NCBI GenBank assembly: GCA_029880325.1
Contig: JAOUOP010000005.1
Coordinates: 62,001 to 126,000, forward strand
DNA length: 64,000 nucleotides
Source: Myxococcales bacterium
GTDB lineage: Bacteria; Myxococcota_A; Polyangia; Polyangiales; JAFGIB01
Reading direction: 5' to 3'
Part shown: positions 1 to 11,539 of the stretch, one piece after another
How positions within the stretch are numbered: the stretch's first letter is position 1
Layout: the number at the start of each line of letters is the position of its first letter
The notes under the pieces: generated by a model
The model's input: only the letters and a program-made list of their open reading frames with translations
What the model was told of the DNA's origin: nothing
The model's database searches: none
Made by a program: the position numbers and the translations under genes

Positions 1-2
1 TC

Positions 3-1559
<1,557 letters not shown>

Positions 1560-1586
1560 GGTCGGACGAGCGCCAGGCATCTGAGG

Positions 1587-1616
1587 GCGCGGCCCTGGAC
1601 CAACTCCGGGCCGCGC
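1587..1616 (+). terminator. GC-rich hairpin after sucA
   Basis: A perfect 9-bp stem, GCGCGGCCC (1587-1595) with GGGCCGCGC (1608-1616), closes a 12-nt loop that can extend the stem by three more pairs. It starts 28 bp downstream of the sucA stop. There is no following T-run, so it would be an imperfect intrinsic terminator or an RNA 3'-end stabiliser. Confidence 0.4.
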
Positions 1617-1780
1617 GCGTGCCAATATTCTGCCCGCGCCGCCACCGCCTTCGAGCGTCGAGCTGGACGCCCGGGCCCCAAGCGCCATGAGGCGCCGATC
1701 CTTGCGCGCTGAGACATCGTGGAAGCTGTCAGGTTGCGAAAGGCTCTCCGGGCCCACCACCTCCCCCTTGCACTGGTCGC

Positions 1781-3388
1781 ATGGTCGCCGCAAAGATCGG
1801 GGGCGCGGTCGGATCTCCACACCCGACACGCCCAGCCACCTTGGAATCGCAGCCCGGCGAAGAGAATCACAACGAGCCAGAGGCCGCCGAACTGCGCGCG
1901 GCGCTCGACCGCATCGTCGCCGAGAGCGTAGGGCCAGTCGCCAGTTGGGGGGCTGGACTCTACCTGCTCTTCGCGGTCGGACACCATCTGGTCCTGCCAG
2001 AGGCGCTGCGGTCCGTCATCGCACCGATCGCGCTCGCGACTTCGCTGTACTGCGTTCTGCTGCGCCTGTGGGTGGCAAAGCGAGGCATCGCGCCGGCCTC
2101 CGGACACGCGGTGATGGGCTCGCTTCTGGCGCTGGCGCTCTTCAATAGCGCGCTGCATCTGCAGCTCCAGGGCGCACCAGAGCAGACCACTAACCTCATC
2201 GTGGTCATGGTTGCGGTGAGCCTACTGCTGCTGTCCTACCGCTGGTTTGCCGGGGTGGCGGTGGCGGTTTGGGGTAGCTGGCTGTCGATCGCAGCGCTCG
2301 CGCCGCCCTGGTCCCAGTGGTCGCACTTCGGATTCGCTCTGCTCAGCGCGACCGTCTTGGGTGCCGTCGTCCTTGCGGCACGGATTCGCGGTTACCTGCG
2401 CCTCGAGCGCACGCGCGGGGAGGCCGAGCGAGCCAACGCCCGCAGCCAGCGCTCGCTGCGACTGGCGGAGGCCGAACTCCAGCGGCGCAAGCAGGTGGAG
2501 GACGAGCTGAGGCGGGCCCGCGATGGGCTGGAGCAGCGGGTGCTCGAGCGAACCACGGAGCTACAGGCCGAAATCGAAGAGCGAAAGCGCACCGAACATG
2601 AACTCCGCAAGAGCGAGGAGGCTCTGCAACACGCGCGGCGCTTGGAGTCCCTAGGGCGTCTCGTCGGCGGCATCGCCCACGAGTTCAACAACCTGCTGTC
2701 GGTGATCGGCGCCCACACGGCAGTGATCTTGGAGGAATACGATGACCCGGAGTTAGCAGAAGACCTGGGTCAGGTGCAGCACGCGGTCAAGCGCGCGTCA
2801 GAGTTAACATCGAGCTTGCTGGCGTTCGGGCGCCGCCAGGTGCTGTCGCCGCGTAGCGTGCGGCTGGCAGAAGTCGCTGAACACACAGCCCGGATGATGT
2901 CGCCTGTCGTTGGCCGAACGATACACCTGCGCACCGAACTCGACGACGGCGCCCCGCCGGTCTGGGCTGACCCCGGCCAGATCGAGCAGATCATCGTCAA
3001 CCTCGTCATGAATGCCCGTGACGCGATGCCCGATGGCGGTGAGCTGACAATACGGACGGGTACGGCGACGCTGGACCCCGACTCCAACCGGTCCATGCAC
3101 GGCCTTCGGGCGGGCCGCTACGGCGTATTGAGCGTCTGCGACACTGGCGCCGGCATGGACCCTGAGACCGCGGAACGCATCTTCGAGCCCTTCTTCACGA
3201 CCAAGGGCAGCGGTCAAGGAACAGGCCTTGGTCTTTCGACCGTCTACGGCATCGCAAACCAGAGCGGCGGCGGTGTCCTGATGCACACCCGGCCGGGTGT
3301 CGGCACGACATTTTGCGTCTACTTGCCCCACGACCCACAGCCGACAGTCGCGTCGCAGCGCGCAGACCCGACGGCATCAGCCACCTGA
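1781..3388 (+). CDS. membrane sensor histidine kinase, no receiver domain
   Basis: The protein has 535 residues. The N-terminal 200 residues hold about six hydrophobic segments (for example TNLIVVMVAVSLLLLSY), a membrane sensor region of unknown ligand. A charged coiled coil follows at about residues 210-285. The HisKA dimerisation/phosphoacceptor helix has GGIAHEFNNLLSVI with the phosphoacceptor His at residue 300. The ATPase domain has the N box (NLVMNARDAM), G1 (CDTGAGMD), F (EPFFTTK) and G2 (GTGLGLSTVYGI) motifs, so it should be catalytically active. The HEFNN H-box is typical of hybrid-type kinases, yet no receiver domain is attached and no response regulator lies beside it, so it is an orphan kinase. 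The ATG at 1781 is the first in-frame start; there is no obvious ribosome site and a downstream start is possible. Confidence 0.93.
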   Translation: MVAAKIGGAVGSPHPTRPATLESQPGEENHNEPEAAELRAALDRIVAESVGPVASWGAGLYLLFAVGHHLVLPEALRSVIAPIALATSLYCVLLRLWVAKRGIAPASGHAVMGSLLALALFNSALHLQLQGAPEQTTNLIVVMVAVSLLLLSYRWFAGVAVAVWGSWLSIAALAPPWSQWSHFGFALLSATVLGAVVLAARIRGYLRLERTRGEAERANARSQRSLRLAEAELQRRKQVEDELRRARDGLEQRVLERTTELQAEIEERKRTEHELRKSEEALQHARRLESLGRLVGGIAHEFNNLLSVIGAHTAVILEEYDDPELAEDLGQVQHAVKRASELTSSLLAFGRRQVLSPRSVRLAEVAEHTARMMSPVVGRTIHLRTELDDGAPPVWADPGQIEQIIVNLVMNARDAMPDGGELTIRTGTATLDPDSNRSMHGLRAGRYGVLSVCDTGAGMDPETAERIFEPFFTTKGSGQGTGLGLSTVYGIANQSGGGVLMHTRPGVGTTFCVYLPHDPQPTVASQRADPTASAT

Positions 3389-3598
3389 GTGCGCGGCCGG
3401 CCACACGGCCTCAGTCGAGACCCGGAAGGAAGCTGTAGGGGGCGAACCCGTAGGTGCCGGAGTGCAACGGTGTCACCGCGGCGGGCTGGGCCAACCCAGG
3501 CAGGAGATCAGAGCGGTCCCCGGTTTGAACGCGTCGAATTTTGTCGTGCCCGGCCTGAGAAGGGAGGCATTGCCCCGTCGACGTTGAACCAATAGCCT

Positions 3599-4129
3599 AT
3601 GCACCCACAAATCGCGGGGTACCCGATGGCAGCCGAACTCCTCTTTTCGATGTCCAACCCACACTCGACGTGCACGGCCGCGTCCCTCACCTGGTGTCAT
3701 ATGATGCTTTCCGGTGTAACGACGCCGAAGGCCGAGCACTTCCTTCCACAGAACGAAACCCTTCAGCGCCACATGCACACGGTTGGTATCGGAAGCCTGG
3801 ACTTCGATCCGAGCACGCAGGTGGCCCTGATGCAGTTCGAAATCGTGGCACAGCAGAGCGCGGGCGCGATCACATCCCACGAGATCGCCGCGGCATTCAA
3901 AGCGAACGCTCCCTACCTGGGTATTTTCTGGAACTCCTTCCATACCATGGCCTACCGCTACAACCACGTCGACAAGCGCTACTTTGACAACAACTACGGC
4001 TTGTGGAAAGCGAAGACGACCAAGGATATCGTCGCTCAAATGGAAAAGATTCGCGCAGACCATTACGGAAGTGAATCCTGGAAGGGCTACGTGGTACTGA
4101 AGTTTGGGAAACGACTGCGCCTGGTTTGA
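3599..4129 (+). CDS. hypothetical protein, lower GC than surroundings
   Basis: This is a 176-residue protein I do not recognise. The C-terminal two thirds looks like a folded globular protein, rich in aromatic residues (GIFWNSFHTMAYRYN, KRYFDNNYGLW) and ending in a basic stretch. No signal peptide or membrane segment is clear. The start is uncertain: ATG 3599 or ATG 3626 would both fit and neither has a ribosome site. Codon use is less GC-biased than in the flanking genes (many A/T third positions), and the gene sits next to the repeat-rich decayed stretch at 4.1-5.2 kb. Both suggest recent acquisition. I assign no function. Confidence 0.6.
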   Translation: MHPQIAGYPMAAELLFSMSNPHSTCTAASLTWCHMMLSGVTTPKAEHFLPQNETLQRHMHTVGIGSLDFDPSTQVALMQFEIVAQQSAGAITSHEIAAAFKANAPYLGIFWNSFHTMAYRYNHVDKRYFDNNYGLWKAKTTKDIVAQMEKIRADHYGSESWKGYVVLKFGKRLRLV

Positions 4130-4360
4130 AGACAAAGGTGCGCTCTCTGCGAGCCGGGGGCGGATCTCTTGTTTTCGGGCGTTTGGCTTCCGATTCGTGC
4201 GGGCCATCACAGATTTGCGACCTCGAACGGAGGGCCCAAACCGCCGCTCCGCTTGAGGCGGTCAACCCGACCATGCGCGCGAGCGTGTCGCGGTAGCTCT
4301 AGACCCTAAGCAAGCGCATGTTGCAGGCGATCTCCACAAAGCTCTTGCGTTCAGGCGCTC

Positions 4361-4404
4361 GCGAAAATGCTCAACGCACCTCCGGGTGCGCCTGCGCTTT
4401 TCGC
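4361..4404. repeat. nested palindrome in the gene-free stretch 4130-4464
   Basis: GCGAAAA at 4361-4367 pairs with TTTTCGC at 4398-4404. Inside it GCACC (4376-4380), a TCCG loop and GGTGC (4385-4389) form a second stem. The stretch 4130-4464 around it has frequent stops in all frames and no gene I can support. It may be debris of an older insertion or the terminator region for the 3599 gene. Confidence 0.45.
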
Positions 4405-4464
4405 AAACCCCTGATTCACAACATCTTTGCGCAGCTCATCCTCCACACGCGCTTGTTCTGGGTC

Positions 4465-4630
4465 TAGATGTGCTCGGCGGGAGTGCTGAGCCGATGATCG
4501 GGGTCGATACGATGCCAGATGCAAGGACGGCCTCCGCGGGAATACTCCGTGTATTTCAAGGGGACCGGACGCCGCAGCTGGCACCGTAGCGGTCCCGAGA
4601 GCGGATCATGACTCCCGCCGAGCACATCTA
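4465..4630. repeat. 166-bp palindromic interspersed element, type A, copy 1
   Basis: The element begins TAGATGTGCTCGGCGGGAGT and ends with the exact reverse complement of that sequence at 4611-4630, a perfect 20-bp terminal inverted repeat with TA at each tip. The interior contains the block GAATACTCCGTGTATTT, also found in the type B element at 45656-45819. It is too short to encode a transposase, so it would have to move in trans (MITE-like) or spread as a structured palindrome. Copy 2 follows in tandem and copy 3 lies at 33606-33771. Confidence 0.9.
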
Positions 4631-4794
4631 GGTGTGCTCGGCGGGAGTGCTGAGCCGATGATCGGGGTCGATACGATGCCAGATGCAAGGACGGCCTCCG
4701 CGGGAATACTCCGTGTATTTCAAGGGGACCGGACGCCGCAGCTGGCACCGTAGCGGTCCCGAGAGCGGATCATGACTCCCGCCGAGCACATCTA
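4629..4794. repeat. 166-bp palindromic element, type A, copy 2 (tandem)
   Basis: The interior is identical to copy 1. It shares the terminal TA dinucleotide (4629-4630) with copy 1, so the tandem period is 164 bp. The left arm reads TAGGTG instead of TAGATG, a single mismatch; the right arm matches exactly. Sharing a TA between adjacent copies fits insertion at, or recombination between, TA-tipped ends. Confidence 0.88.
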
Positions 4795-4805
4795 GGTGGC
4801 TGGTG

Positions 4806-5111
4806 TCAGGCGATCGCGCGTGCCCGCTGGGCGGCGCGACCCCGTGTGCGCCATCCGAGTCCGCTGCGAAAATGACGCTGTATTTCGCCTCTCAGACGGG
4901 CACACACGGCCGCTTCCAGCGCCGCCTCGACTTCGCCGGCGCGTAGCGGCACCTCCGCGTGCGCGATGAGCGGCTAATCCAGGCCGTCGAGGACAGCGGC
5001 CCAATAGCTCTGGCGCTCCAGTGCGACCTCGATCAGCTCACGGCCCTTGCGTAGCCGACCACTGCGAGCGAGCGCCGTACCCAGGCGTGCCGCGATGGCG
5101 GGTTCGTGCAC
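4806..5111 (-). pseudogene. broken TPR-like ORF remnant
   Basis: Reading leftwards from a GTG at 5111, one frame encodes a helical TPR-like stretch (AIAARLGTALARSGRLRKG, then RELIEVALERQSYWAAVLDG). It hits a TAG at 4974-4976, then continues open in the same frame for another 55 codons (HAEVPLRAGEVEAALEAAV and onward) to a TGA at 4806. One in-frame stop inside a coding-like frame, with no preserved upstream part, suggests the decayed tail of a larger TPR or kinase-TPR protein. It directly abuts the tandem palindromic elements. The parent gene cannot be named. Confidence 0.5.
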
Positions 5112-5194
5112 GTTTGCCAAAAGAACACTTCAGAAAGAAAGAATTCGGCAGAGACTCCAGGTGTTTGTGTTGTTTTGGGCGTAAAACTTCAGTC

Positions 5195-5200
5195 TAGAAT
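5195..5200 (+). promoter_or_regulatory. -10 hexamer TAGAAT, leaderless-type spacing
   Basis: TAGAAT matches TATAAT at five of six positions and ends 6 nt before the GTG start at 5207. A weak -35-like TTGTTT lies at 5170-5175. The surrounding 60 bp are unusually AT-rich. The expected transcription start coincides with the start codon. Confidence 0.45.
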
Positions 5201-5206
5201 GCATGT

Positions 5207-8068
5207 GTGCAACGAGCACACGTGCTGCCGCGCCGACTCCTAGCCATGGTTTTCGTTTCGGGAGCCAGCGGACTGATCCACGAGGTGCTCTGGGTGCGTG
5301 CCCTGGGTCTGCATTTCGGCACCACCGTGGTGGCGGTGAGCACCGTGCTGGCAGCCTTCATGGGCGGCATGGCCGTGGGGAGCTTGGTCTTCGGGGCACT
5401 CGCTGACCGCAGCCGGCGGCCATTTCGCCTGTACCGCAATATCGAGGTCGGCATTGGATTTTCTGCCAGCGCCGTGTCGCTGCTGGTGTTGCGGGCTGAC
5501 AGTTTCCTGACTGCGCTGGCCCAGTTTTCGGAGGCCGCGGGGCCGGCGGCTGATATCGTGCGGCTTACGATCTTCTCGTCGTTGATCCTGGTACCGAGCA
5601 CCTTGATCGGCGGCACCCTGGTCGTGCTCTCTCGTGGGGTCATGAGCGACGGGCGCTCGGGGCGCGTGGTGGGTACGCTCTACGCAGCCAACACCGCCGG
5701 TGCAGTGCTCGGAGCGCTTGCGCCGGATCTCGTGTTTATCCCTCAGTTGGGATTGACGCGTACGGCACTCTTGGCCGGTTCCGGCAATCTCGCGGTCGCC
5801 CTAGCCGCGATGACTTTCGACCGCGGAGCTGTCGCGACGGTCGAGGAGACGACGGTGGACCGGCCGCCCGAAAGCAGCCCTTCGCTGGTCCTCTATGGCG
5901 CAAGCGGTCTCTGCGCGATGGGCATCGAGGTCCTCTGGAGTCGCACATTGATACACTGGTCGGCGGCAAGCGCCAGGAGCTTCGCTGTGCTGCTGGCGGT
6001 CTTCCTTCTCGCCATAGCACTTGGCTCGTGGGCAAGTCGGCGAATCGCTGATCGGGTGGTTGAGCCCATGCACTGGGGTGCGGCTGCCGTGGCTCTCACG
6101 GGACCGGCCATGCTGTTGCCCATCGCCCTGGCTCCGGCCTGGCGCGATACGCAGCGCGCGTGGCTGCCGCTGCCGCCGGATCTGCGGACCTCGTTCGGGT
6201 TCAACCTGTCGAACGCAGCAATGCACGCCGTCTACCTGGAGCTTCCAGCCTGCCTGTTGATGGGCGCGGCATTGCCCTTTCTCGCTTCCGCGTCGGTCCG
6301 CACCAAAGGGGCCGGTAGGCAGACCGCGCGCCTCTACGCTGTCAATACGTTCGCGGGCGTGATGGGCTCACTTGTCGTGGGATTTCTATGGCTGCCGAGG
6401 CTGGGTGAACTCAACAGCTTCCTGGCGGTGGCGCTCTTGTCGAGCCTGAGCGCAGCGGCGGTCGCGCTCACCCTGCCGAACTCGCCACTCAAGTACATCT
6501 CACTCGGTTGCCTGCCCGCCACATTGCTGGCGGCCCTGATCGTTCCCTTCGACCATCTTCATCGTGCCCATTTTCGAGGCGACGGACATGTACTTAAGCT
6601 AGTAGAAGGTACCACGACGACTGCCGGCGTCGCGCAACACTACGAGTTTGGGGCTCCTGCGCATCGCGAGCTCGTTACTCCAGGTGTTTCCATGAGCGAT
6701 ACGAGTTTCGGGGCGCGGCGCTACATGTCGTTGATGGGCCACCTGGGAGTTTTTTTTAGTGATCGACCACGGCGTTCTTTGTTGATCTGCTATGGCGTGG
6801 GTAACACCGCCCAGGCGTTGCTGTCGCATCCAAAGATGCAGCTGGACGTGGTGGACATCTCTGAGGAGGTGCTGTCGCTGAGCTCGGCCTTTCAAACGCG
6901 CGATCCGCTACGCGATCCGCGCAGTCGTATCTTCGTCGACGACGGCCGGCATCACCTGCTCGTCCGCGATATTGAGTATGACGTGATTACGTCCGAGCCG
7001 CCTCCGCCATACCACGCGGGTGTGGTTAACCTCTACTCGCGAGAGTTCTATCGCATCGCACGCAGCCGACTTCGCAGGGGCGGCGTGATCACCCAGTGGC
7101 TGCCGGTCTTTCAGCTTTCGCACGACGACATCAGAACGGCGGTGGCTGCGTTCGTCGCGGAGTTCCCCCACACCGGACTGTTCTACGGGCATGGCCACCA
7201 ATGGGTCTTGGTGGGCTCCGAAGCGCCGCTCAGAGTACGACATCGGCAATGGTTGCAGCGGCTGGAACAACCTTCGGTCGCCGCGAATCTGAGGGCTATC
7301 GGCATCGAAAGTGTCGAGGGCCTGTACGCGACCTGGCTATGGACAGATGCCGAGCTGCGTGCCCTGGCGCGCGAGGCTCCGGCGCTGAGCGACGACCTGC
7401 CGTCGATCCAGTACCCGCGACAGAGCGTGCGTGTCTATCCGAACCTGCCGCGTGTGCGCCCGACACAGCCGCGCGTTCTGGCCGCGATGCAGGAGTCCCC
7501 TTCCCCGGTGCTGCGCGAGCGAATCGAACGAGCGACCGCCACGCTCGACGGAGTTTTCGAAATGCTCGACCAGAGAGGCAAGCATCCCGTCGAGTTGCTC
7601 GACTTGCAATTTACCTGGCGGCTGGCGGGGTTGTGGTCAAAGGAGTTCGGGCGTGAGGCGGTGTTCGGGCTGGCAGCGCTCGATGGCGAGACGGCAGGGC
7701 GAGCACAGCGGCTGCTCACCCTGCATCCGGCAACGCATGCGTTGCTCGGGCAGGATCCTGCACGGACCCTCGATGCAGCTCACGGACGGGCGCGCGACGA
7801 GCTCGAGCTCGCTACACTTACCCTCGCCAAACGCGCCACCCTGATGGGCAATCCTCGCGCGACTATCGATCTGCTCGACGGGTTACGCCCCTCTGAGCAC
7901 CGAGCTGCCGTGTACCATCTGTGGCGAGGTCTGGCTGCCCGTAGTGTGGGCGACCCGGTTGAAGCAACCAAATCGCTGAAGCTCGCGGTCCGTTTCAGCC
8001 ACAGCACCGAGTTTCAGCGGCGACTGTCGGCCCTAATGCGGGGGTTCGAGCGCGACTCCGGCTTTTGA
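5207..8068 (+). CDS. membrane-anchored spermidine-synthase-like fusion protein
   Basis: The protein has 953 residues. The N-terminal half has roughly a dozen hydrophobic helices in two repeats of an MFS-like pattern (GASGLIHEVLWVRALGLHFG, AAFMGGMAVGSLVFGALADR, later ASGLCAMGIEVLWSRTL). Such regions precede spermidine/spermine-synthase-like domains in fused MFS/spermidine synthase proteins. The middle region, about residues 500-700, is the Rossmann-like methyltransferase-fold domain: LLICYGVGNTAQALL, LDVVDISEEVLSLSS, RIFVDDGRHHLL and YDVITSEPPPPYHAGVVNLYSREFY. The usual catalytic Asp of DxExxD is partly altered (TSEPPPP), so true polyamine synthesis is doubtful. The last 200 residues look helical and TPR-like. 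The GTG start at 5207 is supported by the -10 box six bases upstream. The true substrate is unknown. Confidence 0.85.
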   Translation: MQRAHVLPRRLLAMVFVSGASGLIHEVLWVRALGLHFGTTVVAVSTVLAAFMGGMAVGSLVFGALADRSRRPFRLYRNIEVGIGFSASAVSLLVLRADSFLTALAQFSEAAGPAADIVRLTIFSSLILVPSTLIGGTLVVLSRGVMSDGRSGRVVGTLYAANTAGAVLGALAPDLVFIPQLGLTRTALLAGSGNLAVALAAMTFDRGAVATVEETTVDRPPESSPSLVLYGASGLCAMGIEVLWSRTLIHWSAASARSFAVLLAVFLLAIALGSWASRRIADRVVEPMHWGAAAVALTGPAMLLPIALAPAWRDTQRAWLPLPPDLRTSFGFNLSNAAMHAVYLELPACLLMGAALPFLASASVRTKGAGRQTARLYAVNTFAGVMGSLVVGFLWLPRLGELNSFLAVALLSSLSAAAVALTLPNSPLKYISLGCLPATLLAALIVPFDHLHRAHFRGDGHVLKLVEGTTTTAGVAQHYEFGAPAHRELVTPGVSMSDTSFGARRYMSLMGHLGVFFSDRPRRSLLICYGVGNTAQALLSHPKMQLDVVDISEEVLSLSSAFQTRDPLRDPRSRIFVDDGRHHLLVRDIEYDVITSEPPPPYHAGVVNLYSREFYRIARSRLRRGGVITQWLPVFQLSHDDIRTAVAAFVAEFPHTGLFYGHGHQWVLVGSEAPLRVRHRQWLQRLEQPSVAANLRAIGIESVEGLYATWLWTDAELRALAREAPALSDDLPSIQYPRQSVRVYPNLPRVRPTQPRVLAAMQESPSPVLRERIERATATLDGVFEMLDQRGKHPVELLDLQFTWRLAGLWSKEFGREAVFGLAALDGETAGRAQRLLTLHPATHALLGQDPARTLDAAHGRARDELELATLTLAKRATLMGNPRATIDLLDGLRPSEHRAAVYHLWRGLAARSVGDPVEATKSLKLAVRFSHSTEFQRRLSALMRGFERDSGF

Positions 8069-8529
8069 TGCGAGGCAGCCGGACCAGCGGCGCTCCTGTG
8101 GGCGTGAGGCCGTCGATTGCTCGCCGACTTTTACCCAGAACTACCGGCACAGGTGACTAGTGAGTGAGCACCAATAGATATCATTTGGGTGTGGGTGCGG
8201 GTCTTTTCGTGCGACGCTTTTTGGGTCTCGCGACGTGTCGAGCGCTGAAGGGAGCGAGTTTCGGGCAGACAGCGTGACCGATGCCTGCAGCGTCTCCGCA
8301 GATATCTTCCTCGACCTAGTGCAGACGGCCAAGATTAGCCCCCCGATCAGACGCAGATTTTACCGGCCTGAGGCCCCTACGAACCTGAAATCATTGAGGG
8401 TTTCCCCTGCACAAGAGGATCTACAACCAAGTCGAACTTGGAGTGGTGCGATCAATGCCTGAGGCATCTGCCAGGACACTGCCATCGCTGCGTCAACGGT
8501 TTGCTCCGGCGCCCGGGCCGGCAGCCCGT
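8069..8529. other. gene-free stretch, nothing recognised
   Basis: These 461 bp between two convergent genes have mixed base composition and several AT-rich patches. Short open frames exist on both strands, but none has a plausible start, codon bias or protein-like composition. I see no clear inverted repeat or RNA structure. It may be the remnant of a lost gene. Confidence 0.4.
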
Positions 8530-10485
8530 TCAATCGATCGAGCGATCGCGATGTTCTACGGAGGCGGCATCTACCAGCCGGTAGACCTCGCCCTCGCGGA
8601 AGATCTGCACCAGCTCTCCATCGAGGTGACCGTCCTCGACCTCGAAGCCTAAAATATCAAGGGCGCGCTCGAGGCCCAGCGCTTTTTTGTATGGCCGGTC
8701 TGAGGCCGTAAGGGCGTCGAAGATGTCGGCGATGGTCATGATCTTCGTTTCTAGCGGGATCTGCTCGGCCTCGATGCCGCGCGGGTAACCGCTGCCGTCG
8801 AGCTTTTCGTGGTGGGCACGGGCGAGGTCAGGGATGCGGCGCATGGTGCGGCCCCAGGGGATCTTGGAGAGAAAGTCGTAGGTATGCGCGACGTGGGAGC
8901 GGATTTCGGCGATCTCGCTGGGGCTTAGCGACCCGCGCTCGATCTTCAGCGCCAGTAGCTCACGCCCGCCGAGCAGCGGGCGCTCTCCGCCGCTCAGGTC
9001 CGGCACCAGGATCGCTGCAAATTCGTCTAGCCTAGTTTGGTCGCTTGCGCGCAAAATCGACGGCTCGTTGGCTCGATCGATTACCGACAGCGCGTCGTCG
9101 AGGACTGCCATACGCTGAGCGTAGGCCGCCTCGGCCCGTGCGAAGTCGCCGCCGCTGGCGCCCTTTTGCACCATCTCCAGCTTGCGCTCGAGCAGCTCGA
9201 TCTGGGCCTGGCGCGCGGCCAAGGCGATGCGCGTGCGCAGCGCCTCGCGCTCGTGGGGGAAGAGTTTCTTGGCCTTGACCAAAACCTCTTCGCGCACGCC
9301 GATCTTTCCAAAGTCGTGCAGGAGGGCCGCGTAGCGCAGCTCCTGCATGTCGCGGCGGCTGAAGCGCGTATCTCTGTAGCGACCCCGATCGATGCGCGCC
9401 ACCTGCTCGGCCAGGGCGCAGCTCAGGTCGCTGACCCGCAGGGAGTGGCCGCTCGTGGTCGGGTCGCGTTGCTCGATGGCCTGCACGCTGGCCCGCACGA
9501 AGCCCTCGAAGATGGAGCGAATTTCGGCGTAGAGCAGGGCGTTTTCCAGGGCGATGCCGGCCTGGGCCGCGAGCGTGGTCAGTAGCTCTTCGTCGGCAGC
9601 TTCGAAGGCGAAGACTTCCTGCTGGAAATCCTGCTCGCTTGCGAGCGGTCGCAGGGAGTTTCGCTTGCGGTTGATCAGCTGGATCACGCCGATGACTTCG
9701 TCTTCTGCCGAGATTAGTGGTACCGCCAACATCGAGCGCGTGCGATAGCCCGTGCGCTCGTCGAAGCTTTCGTCGAAACCAAAGGGAATGCTCTCGTCGG
9801 CGTCGAGCACGTAGGCGTCGCGCACGTTGATGGCTTCGCGCCTGAGCACGGCGGTGCCGACGATGGACTCGGTGTCGACGGGCACCACGAAATCGGTGGC
9901 GTCATAATCCATCGATGCATTTTGGGCGTGCTTGAAGCGCAGGCTCAGGGGCCTGCCGTCGGCGTCGCGCTCCTCGACCACGTAGATGCTACCGGCGTCG
10001 GCGCCGGTCACCAGCCGACTCTTGTCCAGGATCAGGTCGAGCAGGCGGTCGATGTCGCGCTCGCGCGTGATGGCGCGGGCGATCTCGATCAGGCCATCGC
10101 GTTCGTCGCGGTAGCGTTCCAACTCGGCGCCGTGGTCGGCCCGCATCTGGCGCAGCTCGACGCGCTCGAGCAGGCCCTCGATCGAAAGCGCGATGACCTC
10201 GGGCGAGACCTCCGCCGGCAAAACCATCAGCGGCAAGAGCGCGAGCCCCGGCGCGTTCAGGGCCGCCGGCCGCTCGCCCAACACCAGCAGCCCCGGGCTG
10301 GGGCTTTCGGTGGCCGCCTCGGCGACCGCTGCGCTGCCGATGGCGTCAGGCGAGAGCACGAGCACGCGCGCGCTTCCGCGGCGGACCTGCAGCCCGTGGG
10401 CACCGTCGCCAAAGCTTTCGAAACTCGCCCGGGCCAGCTGCGGCTGGTCCTGTAGCTCCGAACGCAGGCGGCTGTCCCAGACCAT
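8530..10485 (-). CDS. GAF and HD-GYP domain c-di-GMP phosphodiesterase-like protein
   Basis: The protein has 651 residues. Residues 1-110 look like a degenerate receiver-type alpha/beta domain (ARVLVLSPDAIG, GLLVLGERP) without clear acidic-pocket residues. A short coiled coil and a GAF domain (about 140-320; GADAGSIYVVEERD, MLAVPLISAEDEVIGVIQL) follow. The HD-GYP domain has HD at residues 390-391 (LLHDFGKIGV) and the signature HHEKLDGSGYP at 558-568, so metal-binding and GYP residues are present. About 100 extra residues (413-515), partly coiled coil, split the HD-GYP core between the HD helix and SPSEIAEIRSHV. ATG 10485 starts 10 bp after the phoH stop; a longer upstream frame would overlap phoH and lacks protein-like sequence. 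It probably hydrolyses cyclic di-GMP under GAF control and is co-transcribed with phoH. Confidence 0.9.
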   Translation of the reverse strand: MVWDSRLRSELQDQPQLARASFESFGDGAHGLQVRRGSARVLVLSPDAIGSAAVAEAATESPSPGLLVLGERPAALNAPGLALLPLMVLPAEVSPEVIALSIEGLLERVELRQMRADHGAELERYRDERDGLIEIARAITRERDIDRLLDLILDKSRLVTGADAGSIYVVEERDADGRPLSLRFKHAQNASMDYDATDFVVPVDTESIVGTAVLRREAINVRDAYVLDADESIPFGFDESFDERTGYRTRSMLAVPLISAEDEVIGVIQLINRKRNSLRPLASEQDFQQEVFAFEAADEELLTTLAAQAGIALENALLYAEIRSIFEGFVRASVQAIEQRDPTTSGHSLRVSDLSCALAEQVARIDRGRYRDTRFSRRDMQELRYAALLHDFGKIGVREEVLVKAKKLFPHEREALRTRIALAARQAQIELLERKLEMVQKGASGGDFARAEAAYAQRMAVLDDALSVIDRANEPSILRASDQTRLDEFAAILVPDLSGGERPLLGGRELLALKIERGSLSPSEIAEIRSHVAHTYDFLSKIPWGRTMRRIPDLARAHHEKLDGSGYPRGIEAEQIPLETKIMTIADIFDALTASDRPYKKALGLERALDILGFEVEDGHLDGELVQIFREGEVYRLVDAASVEHRDRSID

Positions 10486-10495
10486 CGGCCCCCGC

Positions 10496-11539
<1,044 letters not shown>

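Noticed and set aside
3473..4210. 245-codon minus-strand frame
   Set aside because: The plus-strand frame 3599-4129 reads more like a protein; the minus one has random composition.
4465..4794. Complete insertion sequence
   Set aside because: The inverted ends are perfect but the interior of 126 bp cannot encode a transposase.
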